Source: Branchipolynoe longqiensis (Eukaryota > Annelida > Polychaeta > Phyllodocida > Polynoidae). From it: a stretch of 64,000 nt of DNA. The position numbers and the translations under genes were made by a program. The stretch covers positions 52,604,749-52,668,748 of the forward strand of contig CM059193.1 in the NCBI GenBank assembly GCA_030323885.1. Reading direction: 5' to 3'. Within the stretch, counting starts at the first letter, position 1; each line of letters begins with the position of its first letter. The notes beneath the pieces were generated by a model. It saw only the letters and a list, made by a program, of their open reading frames with translations, was not told the DNA's origin and did not search any database. Of the stretch, positions 1 to 11,761 are shown in pieces.

Positions 1-1569
1 TGTGCACTGGTTGGATTTTTCAAATCAAACCACGGTAAGTGCGTTTGTTTAGAAAAGTTAATAGATCCTACCTCCGTTGCTCGCAACATTTACCACAAAT
101 GGTGCACATGCATTTAAAAGACGGTTTTTCTATCTGACTTTGGGACTTCTCATTAAGAATTTGTGTTGTTTATTTACTCTTTTACTCAGGTAAAAAAAAA
201 GTTCTGCAATTGAAAACCAAATGTTATGCTGTTGTTTTGCAGCCAAATTGCATGCACAGATACCTAATTATCTATGCAGACGTCACGGGAAATACATCGA
301 CTGGCGCTACTGGTATGCCACCTAGTGGTTTCCAACTATCGTTACTGTCCTGCCACCTAGCGTACCCCGGAAAACTACCAAGACCGTTACGAGCTGCTCG
401 CTTTGAATCACGTCGTCCCGAACGCCCGACCTGACACGAACGAGGCATGGACCCGTCAAGAATTTTACACACAAAAAAACGGGCATCGAAATTAAGCAGG
501 CAAGCTACAGATGTTGAAGACCAATCATATAGTTAAGAGACCAAACCCTCAAAATACCTCCCCGCCCCCTCACCCCAACCAAACGCACAACCTTCCTTAG
601 GCACAGCGGCAAGACACCATAAGTGAAATTGGGTGTCCACTGTTTGCTTCTTTGTTTGGGGTTTTATGTCCTCGCAACATTTAAAGTAATCAGAACGGGG
701 CATAGAAAACGCACGGTTCAAAAGTGTAATTCTCAACGAGGAAGGCGAAGTGTTTTAGAGTTATTTTTGTGTGTGTGCTTTAAAAAAAACTAAATTATTA
801 TTGAGTTCAGTCCCAAACTCCGCCCAGGTCTGATTTAGCGATCGTAGGTAATTGATGACAGTTCATTCATTGGCACTGAAACAAGGGGGGTTGAAAGTGG
901 CATTGAAGAGGTGGGCAGACAACATCAGGGAATGGATAGGCCTGGAAACCGGACACCAACCGCACAGTCATCAGTGGTTCCCCAACGACTTATTAGAGCT
1001 ATATATTATATCTCAAAAGCGAAATATCAAGTTAAATTATAGAACAATAAATTATTAGATGGTACATGATCACAACTAGGGAGTCAAATGGTACCTGGTT
1101 GGCGGTGTCCATACGGTGACACACAATACTTATAGGATGATTGTGTAAGTATGACCAGAATATCGATGTTAATTATATGGTTGCGGTTTTCGGGTGTGCA
1201 TTGGTCTTGGAGGAAGTCATTCCCACAGGCCGGTGTTAGTAATTTCTGAGTTATATAACTATTAAGGTTATAGTTTGACATTGAAAACTGGGGCGAATGT
1301 ATTTTCCTTTTTGGTTCTTCACAGGGGTACATTTCCATTAATAATGAAACCAGTTATAATGCATGAACTGAAGCAAGTGATGTGTATGTCCAAGCAGAGT
1401 ACATTAGTATACTGCACTAAGTCGGGTGTACTCAACTAGAATATCAGCGACCACAAACACATTTATGTGATAAATAAAAAGAAACTCAGAAAACAATCAA
1501 AATAAGAGCACTGGGGTCACACATACAGACACTTTAAATAGAAGTGAATGATAAGTCACTAATAATAGG
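1..1569. other. No recognisable gene
   Basis: No coding pattern, RNA gene or clear repeat is visible. Open frames are short, isolated and resemble no family I know. Composition is ordinary AT-rich non-coding DNA. Confidence 0.5.
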
Positions 1570-1790
1570 AACTATTGTTTGTTTTACGTCACAGCAACAT
1601 CTAAGGTCAAATCAGGACGGGTACCGACTTGTGACAGTGCACTCATGGAGACTTTATAGTACTGCTCCGTTGGGAGACCAGGCCAACAGTACCATGACCC
1701 AATATCCCAGTCACATTATCCTGACACCGTGCTAACCAGTCCTAGTCCTATCCTAGTATGCCAAGCACTGGAAGGACTTAGTGCAATGCA
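1570..1790 (-). repeat. SINE-1 family, truncated copy
   Basis: This stretch matches the reverse complement of the body of the fuller SINE at 30835-31138 (shared words include CAGGACGGGTACCGA and CAGTCACATTATCCTGACA). The tRNA-like head is missing, so the copy is truncated at its 5' end. The tail side lies at the left, next to GTTTGTTTTAC, as in the other copies. Three further copies occur in the window (21285-21626, 23105-23290, 30835-31138). Confidence 0.7.
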
Positions 1791-2447
1791 GTTAACATTT
1801 CTAGGAATATTATGTTAATATATAACGAATATTCATATAAACATGTTTATACAAGGTAACCAGATGTCTTAAATCAAGCCTGCAACCGGCTGAAAAAGCT
1901 GTGCACGTAGTGAGCGAGGCAAAACTTGTTTTGTTTTTCAAAGGAATTTGTTAAGCCTGACAAGTTTACCGACAGATAGTGTAAATACATACTTCTTCTT
2001 CGTCACAGGAACGTAATGGCCGGGAGTGGTGTCCTTTTTGTTGTAAGGAGTCTATGTAAAGAAAACGGATGTATGTAATACATGCCTAGAGATCGCACCA
2101 GGTCTCACTGACTGCATTATTTATATTCATTTCATTCAAAGATTATTTTTAAAATATGCTCAAATAAAGTGCTGGTGAAATTGTTAAATGCTTAAGTTAA
2201 TAACCTTCCCCTGTGCCCACCCATCAGGGCACTTACTGAATGACAGCACGAGGTTTTCGATCACGTGATGGTTATTTGCTAACGCCAAGTCGGACAGTTT
2301 TATGCTGACTGACCTGTCAGTCATTTGCAACAGCAATTTGGGCTGTTTGGATTGAAATTGAATATAATATTACAGTTAAATTAGACTCACCTGTAAGTAG
2401 ATGTATTACTTAGATTCTTACGAATCTACCTAATACGAAGACGATGG
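1791..2447. other. No recognisable feature
   Basis: AT-rich sequence between a SINE fragment and the left inverted repeat of the DIRS-like element. I see no gene or repeat here. Confidence 0.4.
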
Positions 2448-2494
2448 TCAGGGGAGAGAGGTATAAGTAGTCCGCGCTAGTCGATCCCAGTCAG
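2448..2494 (+). repeat. Left inverted terminal repeat of element A
   Basis: The core GTATAAGTAGTCCGCGCTAG is found inverted at 7037-7080. Arms are 47 and 44 bp; the left arm carries two extra bases in its GAGAGAG run and there is one C/T difference. Confidence 0.8.
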
Positions 2495-2901
2495 CATTCG
2501 TAGTATGAGGAATAATAAACTAAGCTAATTTCCCCCTACTTCCCACTACCATACAATCCGGTGTATTTTAATAGGCTCCCACACTTTTTACAAATATATA
2601 AATGTTTTACATCTTAAATCACCTAACTATATGACGTGGGTGGGAGGACCCCTGATCTAGTTTAACTGTAATATTCTTATGCCATCTACTAAATAGCAGA
2701 AGCCTCTGCCAGAGGAGAAATTTCGTAGTCTTAGTTTATTATTCTGAATATTATTATAATTATTATCTTTACTCATTTATGTTGTTTTTATAATTTATCT
2801 TATTATTCAGTTATAACTTTCCTCTTAACTGTTATATCAACTTAACACAAGTCTGGTATTCAAGCTTCATCATCATCATTAAAAAAAACAAATGTATTAC
2901 C

Positions 2902-3832
2902 TCATGCCATGTAACAATCTTTTCCACAACAGAAAGCATCCATAATTGAACAATTCTTCCTCAATGTTATCCAAATCATCGCGAAAATTCTTTCACACCA
3001 AGTTAAACAAGTGTCCCAATCCCAATCGCCTGCCATGAGACATAGGTGCTTCATATCTTTTTTTATATATGGGAGCCACTTCGGCATATCCCTACTTTCA
3101 CACATACGAAAAAGAGCACTTAGATATTGGTCCCAACTACTGTCCCCCCATCTCCACTCGCGCCTTTCTATCATTTCTACTGACAAACTCATGCGGGAAT
3201 AATAAAAACGTTCTTACCTCTGGATGTCCTTATCACTGCACCAGATCCTGGCAACAGCTCCTCTAAATCCTCCCCTTGTCTGGCATTAAATGAACAACCC
3301 TTGGCACTCCTGTACCATGGGAGACACTCATTATCATGCTGAATAACATCGGCCATACACTCAGGCTGGTAGTCGTGACGCCATTTTTGACTGGACACTT
3401 ATGCCTGTCGGGCCCCATATTCCCAACAGATGGTGCCCAACAGATATTGTCCGTTTCAACATGCTCATACTCTAACCTCTGAGCAGACTTCCCAGATAGT
3501 CAACAGATGGCACCACATTATTCTGAGGCAACTCTGAACCACTGACCTGGTTATTACGAAGCTGTGGTCTTGACTACTGGCGACATTCTGCGACTCCTCA
3601 AGCCAACATCCACAGCTTGCACTTGAGATATCAAGCTCATCTGTCCCAATTGCATTTCAAATAAGTGTTGAAATGCATCCAATGGCACAGCTGATGCAGG
3701 AGAAGCAACGATCCTCCTTTTCTTAGCCACCTGCACCGCATCAGGCTGTTCACAAATATCCGCACTTGTCGATGGCCCCGGCTCAGTGACCCACTCCACC
3801 TCATTATTACACTTGCTCTTAGCATTTCTCAT
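2902..3832 (-). pseudogene. Ngaro-type gag fragment
   Basis: Minus-strand frames at 3832-3554 and 3192-2902 are the readable parts. The second has the pattern W-x5-Y-x2-A/L-x2-R-M followed by W-D/E-W-x-T-C-x3-C/S-E-x-I/V-F-x-M-I, which recurs in the gag-like proteins of element D (51499-52653) and element E (60753-61259). The first frame carries an acidic/Ser-rich N-terminal segment beginning MRNAKSKCNN. No RT or recombinase of this type accompanies it, so it is a fragment. A 30-bp piece near its end recurs at 4261-4291, suggesting rearrangement. I infer a capsid-like role from its position in the related elements; the domain itself is not one I can name. Confidence 0.55.
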
Positions 3833-4318
3833 TATGCCTGTTTCTCTTAACGGTTGACTGTTATCTGTTTGAGCTCGAGCATATAACTGACTAACTGATG
3901 CGTGGGGAAAACCACATGGACTACGTTACTAAAGAAATGTGTAATTGTTATTACGGTGACCGTGTTAGGTTACTACTGATACCGAGGCATTTTGTGACGT
4001 GTTGCTAGGATAACTGACATTAGCCGGTTCCTGGTAAGGGTTACCTAAGGTGTAGCAGGACTTAGGGATTAAAGCATCTTCTAGCCAGACTGTGATTGTT
4101 TCTATGGTTTAAGCGTTAGTTACTATGGATATGGGACGTATTACCAGGATAGCTAGCCTTAACTGGTTCTGGGAGGAGGTACGTTGCTTGCGAAGGCTAC
4201 ACATTACATGGTTACACCAGAGATCAGTTGTGAGAATTATCCATGTTAGAACACAACATGTACAATTGAACAATTCTCCCTCAATTTTATCTAAATAATT
4301 GGTTTAATTTGACAGTTC

Positions 4319-4504
4319 TTAGCTTCTGCTGGGTGGTTCCAAAACCCTCCTTTGTGCCATTGATCCATTGATCATCATATTATAATATAATGCAAAAGAT
4401 TTTGCATCCTTCCACGGTGCATTTTTCATAATGGCTCGCTCCCATTGCTCTTGCTGTCGAAGCAGCTGCACCCTGGTGCTATGTGCCTTATAGCTAATGC
4501 CCAT
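4319..4504 (-). pseudogene. Tyrosine recombinase C-terminus, element A
   Basis: The 61-codon minus-strand frame contains AHSTRVQLL and WKDAKSFALYYN. These align with SHSTRGAMV and WKTARSFAKHYN of the element C recombinase (31679-32515). They represent the catalytic H-x-x-R box, the second conserved His/Trp region and the nucleophile Tyr. Spacing between the boxes is altered and upstream sequence is unreadable, so this is a remnant. It lies downstream of RT-RNase H in the transcription direction, as expected for DIRS. Confidence 0.65.
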
Positions 4505-4689
4505 TCTACTTGCTGTTTAAAGCATCTAGATTTAAAGTCAGGCTGAGTATTCAGGATCCCTGGTATGTGAGTAATAGATTCTCAAAAATTATCAAATTGA
4601 GTCCAATTCATCTCGTTCATACATGCTTCTGAGTGCCACCCATATTTTTTTACATATGCCAATGCTGTTGTACTATTTGTTCTTATTCT

Positions 4690-5497
4690 AATATGTTTGT
4701 CTTTTCCTTACAAAGACTCTTCAATCCAAATAAGATTGCTGGTAATTCAAGTACATTAATGTGATCTAATTCAGTTGGATCCCATCTTCCACCTGTGCTT
4801 CCCCCATCCATCTAACGAGGCATCCGTGAACAATTCAAAATCCGGATCCGTTCTACGTATTATCCTTGCAATTTTCAAATTCAGTAACCAGCATGTTATA
4901 TCTGTCTTCGCTTGCATTGATAACGACATAGTCTCATCAAAGTTACCTTTCGCTCTCTGTTCGCTTGGATGTTGTCCTTTTCTAACGCCTTATAATGGAC
5001 TGCTCCAAAATCCACTCCTGGGCTATATGGCACCATGGTTCCTATTAACCCTGCGACATCCCTAATTACTGGTGTCTCCTGGGTGATTACGTGTTGGGCG
5101 ATACCATTAAATTTTTCTATTTTATCTGATGTTAATGAAACAGTCAAGTGCATAGAATATATTTTAAATCCCCAAAACTCTAATTCTAATTTTGGAGTTA
5201 ATTACAATTTCTCCACATTTATTATAAACCCTAAGTTTTTTAACAGCTTCACCATATCGTCTGCTGCATGTTGACAATCTTCTTTAGTATTTCCCATAAT
5301 AAAACTATTCTCAAAGTATGGAAAACAAACATGTCCCAATTCGCCCAAATAGGAATAAACTGTAAACCATTGACACAATTACGTACCCATTGGTCTATTG
5401 TAATACTATCCCAATTCGCTCTATAACTAATTATATTTCCGGCTTTAGGCAAAACGTTAATTGACACAGGTATTACGTTGCTGACTAAACCACTCAC
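4690..5497 (-). pseudogene. DIRS reverse transcriptase and RNase H remnant
   Basis: The frame at 5153-4896 contains SLTSDKIEKFNGIAQHV followed by VAGLIGTMVPYSPGVDFG. It aligns with the RT connection region of element B (SLTSDKIEKF... VAVLIGLMVAYAPAVLYG, 16350-15919). The frame at 5497-5249 is an upstream, badly decayed RT part. At 4850-4740, two frames read TDASLDGWG and ELDHINVLEL, the RNase H first-Asp box and catalytic Glu helix. The reading frame shifts several times and stops are present, so no protein could be made. Confidence 0.65.
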
Positions 5498-5661
5498 CTA
5501 ACTAGATAGTTCCCTCTGGGGTGCAGTTGTGAAAACCCCTCTGGGGTGCAGGTCCGCCCCTGCCTCACGTCATGCGCTGGTTATTCTGGTGGAGTTGATT
5601 GGTCCCATAACCACCTCGCAGCCTATTGAACCGTGACTGCATGCATGGGCGAGCATTCCAA

Positions 5662-6798
5662 TTATACGGCATTCCTCTGCCTGTTACCATGTGCTTGTTC
5701 GTCTAATTTGTGGTCATCTTTCCCATGTGATAGGATTAGCGCTACTGTGGGTGCTGCCGCGGTCAGCGCTGTTACTACACCCTTTGAAGCCCATAGCATT
5801 GAGTCTTCTGCATGCTTTCTCGCATCTTGGAATCTAATTTCATTTAAGTTTTTAACCTGTGCTTCCACAACATTCTTCATTCCCATATATTGCCTGGCCA
5901 GACCATTGCCAGTGCCTTCTTTGGCTTATTAAAGGCCTAAAAGTGTGCAATAGCCCTCACTAAATCATTATCTACTTCTATCTTGTCTTTAGTTGGTTTA
6001 CAAATTTTCTTATATAGCTCACGTAATTCAGAGTGTAACATTCCCCCACAAAGGTTGTCAGACACACCGGTCGTAGTCTGCCCTGTTCTGCCATAGTGGC
6101 ACCCTTAACCGTACTCCTAGAGGGTCCGAGTTAAGGCTGCACACCTCACGCAGTCTGACCCGCCCCGTCATTTTTTTAGCAAGTGTGGTTGCAGCTCAGA
6201 AACAAGAACTGAGTAATCGATATAATACTCATCCTCATCTACTTCCTCCGCTATCTGCCAACCTGTTTCACTTTGGCTATTAAACACCGACCAAGCTTCT
6301 AAATCCCCATTACCGTGAATTCTAGGATCATCTAACTCATCTCAATGTTGTTCAAAATTATCAACCGGTTTATCATTAGGCACATTAGACAGTTGTTCAA
6401 GTAGTGGCTGTGTGACAATAGTGGTAGTAGGTACGGAAACCGACCTAGCTTGTTCCTTTTTTAGCCATTAACTCTACATAAGCAGCATTTTTCTCAGTCA
6501 ACACCTTTATCTCTTGAAACATTGCATGCATTTCTGCCAATTCCTTACTGTCCTGGTTAGCAGTAGCAGGCACAGTGGAAGGCTGGTGTGTGTGAGCGTT
6601 GGTAACAGTAGAGGCAACCAGTGGTGGTTCAACAGGTGCCATCTTGCTTTTTCTTGCGACTCGCTTTTTCTTCCCAACGACCGGTAATTCCGCATCTGAG
6701 TCACTTAATGCATGAGGCTCATGTCTGGTCGCTTCAGAAGCCGACATGGCAAGCCGTATATTCTTCCTGCCACACAAACCTACCGCGGGAGACTTCAA
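5662..6798 (-). pseudogene. gag remnant of element A
   Basis: Minus-strand frames at 6798-6445 and 5886-5662 are readable. The first has a basic patch (KKKRVARKSK) and a predicted helical segment near its end (ELAEMHAMFQEIKVLTEKNA). The second reads EDSMLWASKGVVTALTAAAP, which resembles the helical gag segment AHKGVLIALSAIMPVANRMM in element B. Between them (about 5890-6440) the sequence is frameshifted. A structural role is inferred from position immediately inside the right ITR and from the similarity to gag B. Confidence 0.5.
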
Positions 6799-7036
6799 GG
6801 TCTGGCTTTGGGACAGGGAACACTGCGTATTACTGTGTAGTAACCCTCACACCCGTCCCTAAAAAAGGAAAGTGTAAAAATAAATAAGTCACCCAAACTA
6901 ATTCAGTATAACATCCCAATAATTCTAATGTAGTACAATATTGAATTCTAAAAATCCATAGAGTCCCTATGACTAACTGTACTGCACTCACCTGTGTTCG
7001 TCCACCGATGCTGGTGGTCCGACTGCCGGCTCGCGA

Positions 7037-7080
7037 CTGACTGGAATCGACTAGCGCGGACTACTTATACCTCTCCCCTG
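7037..7080 (-). repeat. Right inverted terminal repeat of element A
   Basis: Reverse complement of 2448-2494. It marks the 5' end of the element in its minus-strand transcription direction. Confidence 0.8.
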
Positions 7081-8396
7081 GCGGATGCTTCTGGTATTAG
7101 TAGATGATGTAAGAACCAGAATTTATAGTAATTAGGAAACATAATATTTGTCATAAAATAGCAATTTCTATATGCTGGCGATTCATAAACTAATGGAGCT
7201 AATAAAGGGGATGGAAAGCCAGCTAATTGTATGATAATATCCACAGACATTGTGAGGAGTGTAGACCAGTTGGGTTTGAAGGCTAGGGACAGTGTCACTC
7301 ACTGCCATCTGGGTCATTCTTAGAAACTGTACCACATTTGTCACGTTACATTGCTAATGATTTGCCTTCTTTTTGGGGGATAGTAAGTCAAATAATTATT
7401 GTTGATTATGTGTTTTAAATATGTTAGCAACACTACATGTATTTAATTTATCCCACAAAATGTATCCAAAACATGCTTAAATTATTGTGCTGAAATCAAA
7501 AATAAGAAAATTTGCATTTCGACACCATGCATCTATACAAACATTTGTTCAACTTTTGTTCTTGTAAAAAAAAACAATTCTTTTGTTTTAAGTGAAGGGT
7601 CGTTCTCAGAAACTGTACCACTTGTGGTAGCCTATTTGAATCTGTATTTCAAGTTCATGGCAATATCAATATTTTGATTTCATGTTGTAGCTAATTGTTG
7701 TGAGAGATAAAAAAAAAAGAAGATAAAATTGAGTGCCAGTATTGTGTATTACGTACATTATTGGGATGGATGTGACTGAATCAGTAGAGAATTATGCCAC
7801 CAATTTATATAGTCAACACAATTGAAAAGAAAAAGTGTCACAAACTTAATGAAAATCCCTGAACAACAAGACATTTCAATTCAAATGGTCATATTCAACA
7901 TCCTCTTTAGTTGGAGAAATTCTTTTTTTTAAATAGTATAAAAACAAGGAAATAATTAACCATTTCTGGAGTCATTAGCAGAGTAACATTTCGATTCCAC
8001 TTGCCCACACTGTGAATCTACCCATCAAGCATTGAGTATAAACAGAACACAGGAATTACTTTCACTTTTTAACCCATGTCACATTGACCTGATTATGGTA
8101 TAGTTAGTTAAATCCCGAAGTTGCCTCTGAACAGTGAAATTTGAGTTCAACGTCTGTGTAAAATAGTTGATTCCCATTTGAAATGTTACCATGCTAATTT
8201 AAAATCACACCATCAAATTAATTCAGAATAGAATAATGGCCTACTTTCATGTGAATCACTATGCACAAACTGCGGGAAAGGCAAATGAGCAAGAGTGAGC
8301 AGTTCTTCAGATCCGTTATTTGGTCAAAGTGTGATTTTCGGGCTCGTTTCTTGTTACATATGTTCATATATTAATAGGTACTCCAAACTGTATGCA
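7081..8396. other. No recognisable feature
   Basis: About 1.3 kb of AT-rich sequence without convincing coding or repeat structure. The phrase AGAAACTGTACCAC recurs at 7321 and 7609, a weak hint of an old duplication. Confidence 0.4.
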
Positions 8397-8709
8397 GGTA
8401 TTGCAATACCTCAGCGAGTTTGACGCCCCTGCCTTGTGGTACAGGTTCTTGACAGAACCAAAGGCTAAGGGAGCAAACCCTAAACAGAAAACCATGTCAC
8501 TGTGGCAGCATTAAGGGTGTTTGATGTATGGAACTCCCAACATCTCCCGACCAGCCACTGTCCGGACATGTTCTTGCCGGCGTGAAACCTCTATTTGCTC
8601 CCCGAGAGAGTGCCGCTGGTAACTTACAAAAGCCAGCAGCACTTCAACACTTTTGCAGGAAGCTTTCATGAAATGGAAAACATATCTCGGCAAGCCAGAC
8701 AGAAAACAC

Positions 8710-8860
8710 CAGGGCCCGTATGCATGATGTGGTGTTAGCTTACACTCGGTGCGTTTGCGCTAACACCGCTCATTGCATACTGAGTTTTTGCCGCTAACCT
8801 AGAAATCCCCACCAAAACCAGTTTTCGCTCGCTAACACAGCGTCATGCATACAGCCCCTG
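8710..8860. mobile_element. Small MITE inside LINE copy 1
   Basis: Left end CAGGGCCCGTATGCATGA and right end TCATGCATACAGCCCCTG are 18-bp inverted repeats with two mismatches, and the inversion continues as GTGTTAGC / GCTAACAC. The 151-bp unit splits LINE coding sequence: the left flank is ...GACAGAAAACAC and the right flank resumes as GACTGGTTCGATTCCAACAA. It has no coding capacity. No clear target-site duplication is visible. Confidence 0.7.
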
Positions 8861-8862
8861 GA

Positions 8863-10387
8863 CTGGTTCGATTCCAACAATCAGGAGCTAAGAATCTCAT
8901 GAGCAGAAGAGACCAAGCCCACCAGAAAGTGTCGCAGGCCAGGAACACTAGATCCAGCACTGCAGCATACAAAGATGCCTGCAGATTGCTACAAAAATGC
9001 ACCCGTACACTGAAGTCAGGCTGGTGGGAAATGAAGGCAGAGGAGCTGCAGAGAGCTGCAGACAGAAACAACATGAAGGGCTTCTACAATGGACTGAAGG
9101 AAGTGTGGGGACCCGTGAAGAAGGGACCTGTTCACCTGAAATCAACAGATGGAATGGAGACCTTTTCTGACAGCAAGAGAGTTGTGGCAAGATTGAGTGA
9201 ACACTTCCAGAAGCTACTCAACGTCCCTGATGACACAGATCACGAAGCTCTGGACAACATCCAGCAGTGCATTACCAAAACATGCCTCGATGAGATTCCA
9301 ACCATGGATGAGATGGCTAGAGCAATCACCAGCCTGAAAGATGGCAAAGCACCTGGGGGTAATGGAATTCCTGCAGAAGTATTGAAGCATGAAGGACACA
9401 ATCTGTTCAACAGACTGCACCAACTAATCACCAATGCCTGGGAGGAGGGTTCTGTACCCCAAGCATGGAAGGATCCCAGCATTGTAACCATCTACAAGAA
9501 AGGTGATCGAACAGACTGTGGGAACTATAGAGGAATCTCTCTTTCCATAGCAGGCAAGATCTTCGTCAGGATCCTCCTCAACAGACTATCTATTCACATA
9601 ACACCTGATGTAGTTCCGGCATCAGTGTGGCTTCAGAGGTTACCGGAGCACCGTGGATATGATATTTTGTCTCCGACAGCTACAAGAAAAGTGCATTGAG
9701 CAGGACCGACCACTGTACATGGTATTTGTCGATTTCAATAAGGCATTTGATACAGTCGGGAGGACTGGGCTATGGCAGCTACGGAGGAAGTACTGATGCC
9801 CAGAGAAGTTCACAACTATGATCGAGGGTCTACATACGAGAATGGTGGTGTACGTTAGTGTTGGAGTTGAAGTCTCGGAATCGTTCGGGGTTACCAATGG
9901 GGTCAAACAAGCTTGTGTACTGGCCCCCACGCTCTTCTCCATCTTCCTATCAGCAATGCTCGTCGAGGCTTTGCGAGACATGGGGGATGGTATCTATATA
10001 CAGTCCAGACAGAGCGCTGACCTATTCAATGTCGCACACTTCAGAGCGAAGAAAAAGACTACTCGGATACTGGTGAGAGAGCTGCTATTCGCAGATGACA
10101 GTGCACTGGTTGCCCACTCTGCTGAAGAGATCCAGAAAATAGTGGACGCTTTCTCCGATGCATCAAAGAAGTTTGGCCTGAAGATTAACATCAAGAAGAC
10201 GGAGGTGCTGTACCAACCCAACTCTACAAGAACCCGAGAGGAGGATATCATGGTTGACGGAAACAAGCTGAACTCTGTTCCGGAATTCACATACCTCGGA
10301 AGCACTATATCAAGTGATGGACGCATTGATGCTAAAATACAGAGGAGGATGGCCAAGGCTAGCACAGCACCATCAAGAGAAACCTGA
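8863..10387 (+). pseudogene. LINE reverse transcriptase (ORF2) pseudogene
   Basis: From 8863 the frame reads a helical linker (DQAHQKVSQARNT..., ADRNNMKGFYNGLKEVWGP) and then the RT domain: GKAPGGNGIPAEVL, VPQAWKDPSIVTIYKKGDR and NYRGISLS. A frameshift near 9620 moves the reading to CGFRGYRSTVDM and MVFVDFNKAFDTV (motif A, about 9718-9757). A stop codon lies at about 9796-9798. The second open part (9818-10387) carries GVKQACVLAPTLFSIFL (motif B) and LLFADDSALV (catalytic FADD, near 10082). The product of an intact copy would reverse-transcribe its own RNA at a nicked target. The clade (RTE-like or Jockey/CR1-like) cannot be settled by eye. One frameshift, one stop and a 3' deletion make it inactive. 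Confidence 0.8.
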
Positions 10388-10456
10388 AGCTGAGAGACAT
10401 TAAGACTGACTCATGGACATCAGTCTTTGTCGCATCGCGACCGACAGCATGATGAT

Positions 10457-10766
10457 GATGACTCCAAACTTTTTTCTTTCATGAAATTAATTTGCAAATG
10501 GTACAATTAGAAAGATATCATTCTGATTATAAATAAATATATAATAAAGGTAAATTGGGTTTTTAGTCCCTCTTAATATTTGAAGCATTTTGAGTCTTTG
10601 GTACTGATGTCACGGTTTTGGTACAGAGTTTCTGAAAACAAGCATGAAATCAATAAAATCTTGTTTGAATTTATTCTGTGTCAAAATGATGTTATGGATG
10701 TGTGTTAAAATGATGCTATGGACAGATGTTACATGGTTAATTTCAACAGCTTTCTCAGTTTGTATA
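10457..10766. other. Spacer between two LINE copies
   Basis: AT-rich, with AAATGATG/AAATGATGCTATGGA near-repeats at 10685 and 10707. No gene is seen. Confidence 0.35.
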
Positions 10767-11470
10767 AGGTATTGCAGGTATAGCAATACCTCAGGTATAG
10801 CAATATAGCAATACCTCAGGGAGTTTGACGCCCCTGCCTTGCAGAGTTGTAAACCACTGCCTTGTGGTACAGGTCCTTGACAGAACCGAAGGCTAAGGGA
10901 GCAAACCCTAAACAGAAAACCATGTCACTGTGGCAGCATTAAGGGCGGTTGATGTATGGAACTCCCAACATCTCCCGACCAGCCACTGCAGGGACAAATA
11001 GTTTTGCGCCTGTCTTGACATGTTCTTGCCAGTGTGAAACCTCTATTTGCTCCCCGAGAGAGTGCCGCTGGTAACTTGCAAAAGCCAGCAGCACTTCAAC
11101 ACTTTTGCAGGCAGCTTTCATGAAATGTACAACCGCACAAACGAATAAGGAAATACTCGAATGGATGGGGCTGCCCTCTATGGAAGATCTTCTGATCAAA
11201 AAGAATCTCCGTTGGACTGAGGATGTCATCAGACAGGCTACCAAAGCAGATCCTCTATTCTCAACTGTCTTCTGGCTACAGAAAGAGAGGGCGCCCCCGT
11301 CTCCGGTTCAGGGATACCATCAAGAGAAACCTGAAGCTGAGAGACATTAAGACCGACTCATGGACGCAACTCTCACAGCAGAGAGCTAAATGGAGAGCGG
11401 CAGTCAAGTAATGAAAGCAGTCTTTGTCGCATCGCGACCGACAGCATGATGATAATGATGATGATGATGA
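10767..11470 (+). mobile_element. Decayed LINE, copy 2 (internal deletion)
   Basis: It begins with short repeats of GGTATTGCAGGTATAGCAAT, continues with the same 5' segment as copy 1 (10780-11127 versus 8397-8690, differing by short indels), then jumps directly to the ORF2 C-terminus. That part reads KKNLRWTEDVI, then, in another frame, RKRGRPRLRFRDTIKRNL and SWTQLSQQRAKWRAAVK ending at 11411. It closes with a 3' UTR and an ATGATG microsatellite (11447-11474). The whole RT domain is missing. Confidence 0.7.
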
Positions 11471-11761
11471 TGATAAGATCAAAATTTAAAATGTCAAGTC
11501 TGACATACGCACAATATTTAAACCTTGATATCTACATTGATTCTAGTATTAGTTTCATGTTCTCCGCTATTATTTGGAAAGTTTTCACTTTTGTTGCCAT
11601 GTCAGAAAAGTGGTACAGTTTCTGAGAATGATCAATGTATTCTTGATATAGTTTGAGCCTGGCCTTTAAGAAACACATTTCATATTACAAAGCCTGTTTC
11701 ATTATCGTGGTTAGTATATATACACAGGACATTAGTATATATACACAGGACATTTTCTTAC

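Larger units (their letters stand above)
2448..7080 (-). mobile_element. Decayed DIRS-like element A
   Basis: A 4.6-kb block is bounded by inverted repeats (2448-2494 and 7037-7080) that match almost fully apart from two extra bases and one substitution. Between them, on the minus strand, remnants occur in DIRS order: gag (6798-5662), reverse transcriptase and RNase H (5497-4690), and the C-terminus of a tyrosine recombinase (4504-4319). DIRS elements use inverted termini and a tyrosine recombinase instead of LTRs and an integrase. Every frame is broken, so the copy is dead. A Ngaro-type gag fragment (2902-3832) lies between the recombinase and the left end and is probably a nested insertion. 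Its ITR sequence is unrelated to that of elements B and C. Confidence 0.75.
8397..10456 (+). mobile_element. Decayed LINE, copy 1
   Basis: A non-LTR retrotransposon on the plus strand. The 5' part (8397-8690) is shared with copy 2 (10780-11127), and the end near 10390-10456 shares words with the tail of copy 2 (GAAACCTGAAGCTGAGAGACATTAAGAC in two pieces, then CTTTGTCGCATCGCGACCGA). The sequence ends in a short (ATG)n run, typical of RTE-like tails. A MITE (8710-8860) interrupts it. Between 10380 and 10390 coding sequence jumps directly to the 3' end, so several hundred bases are deleted. Confidence 0.75.

Noticed and set aside
852..1058. 68-codon plus-strand frame
   Set aside because: No similarity, no neighbouring exon signals and a length expected by chance.
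8511..8693. Minus-strand frame shared between the two LINE copies (also 10939-11244)
   Set aside because: It recurs only because the LINE 5' segment is repeated; the plus strand is the LINE coding direction.
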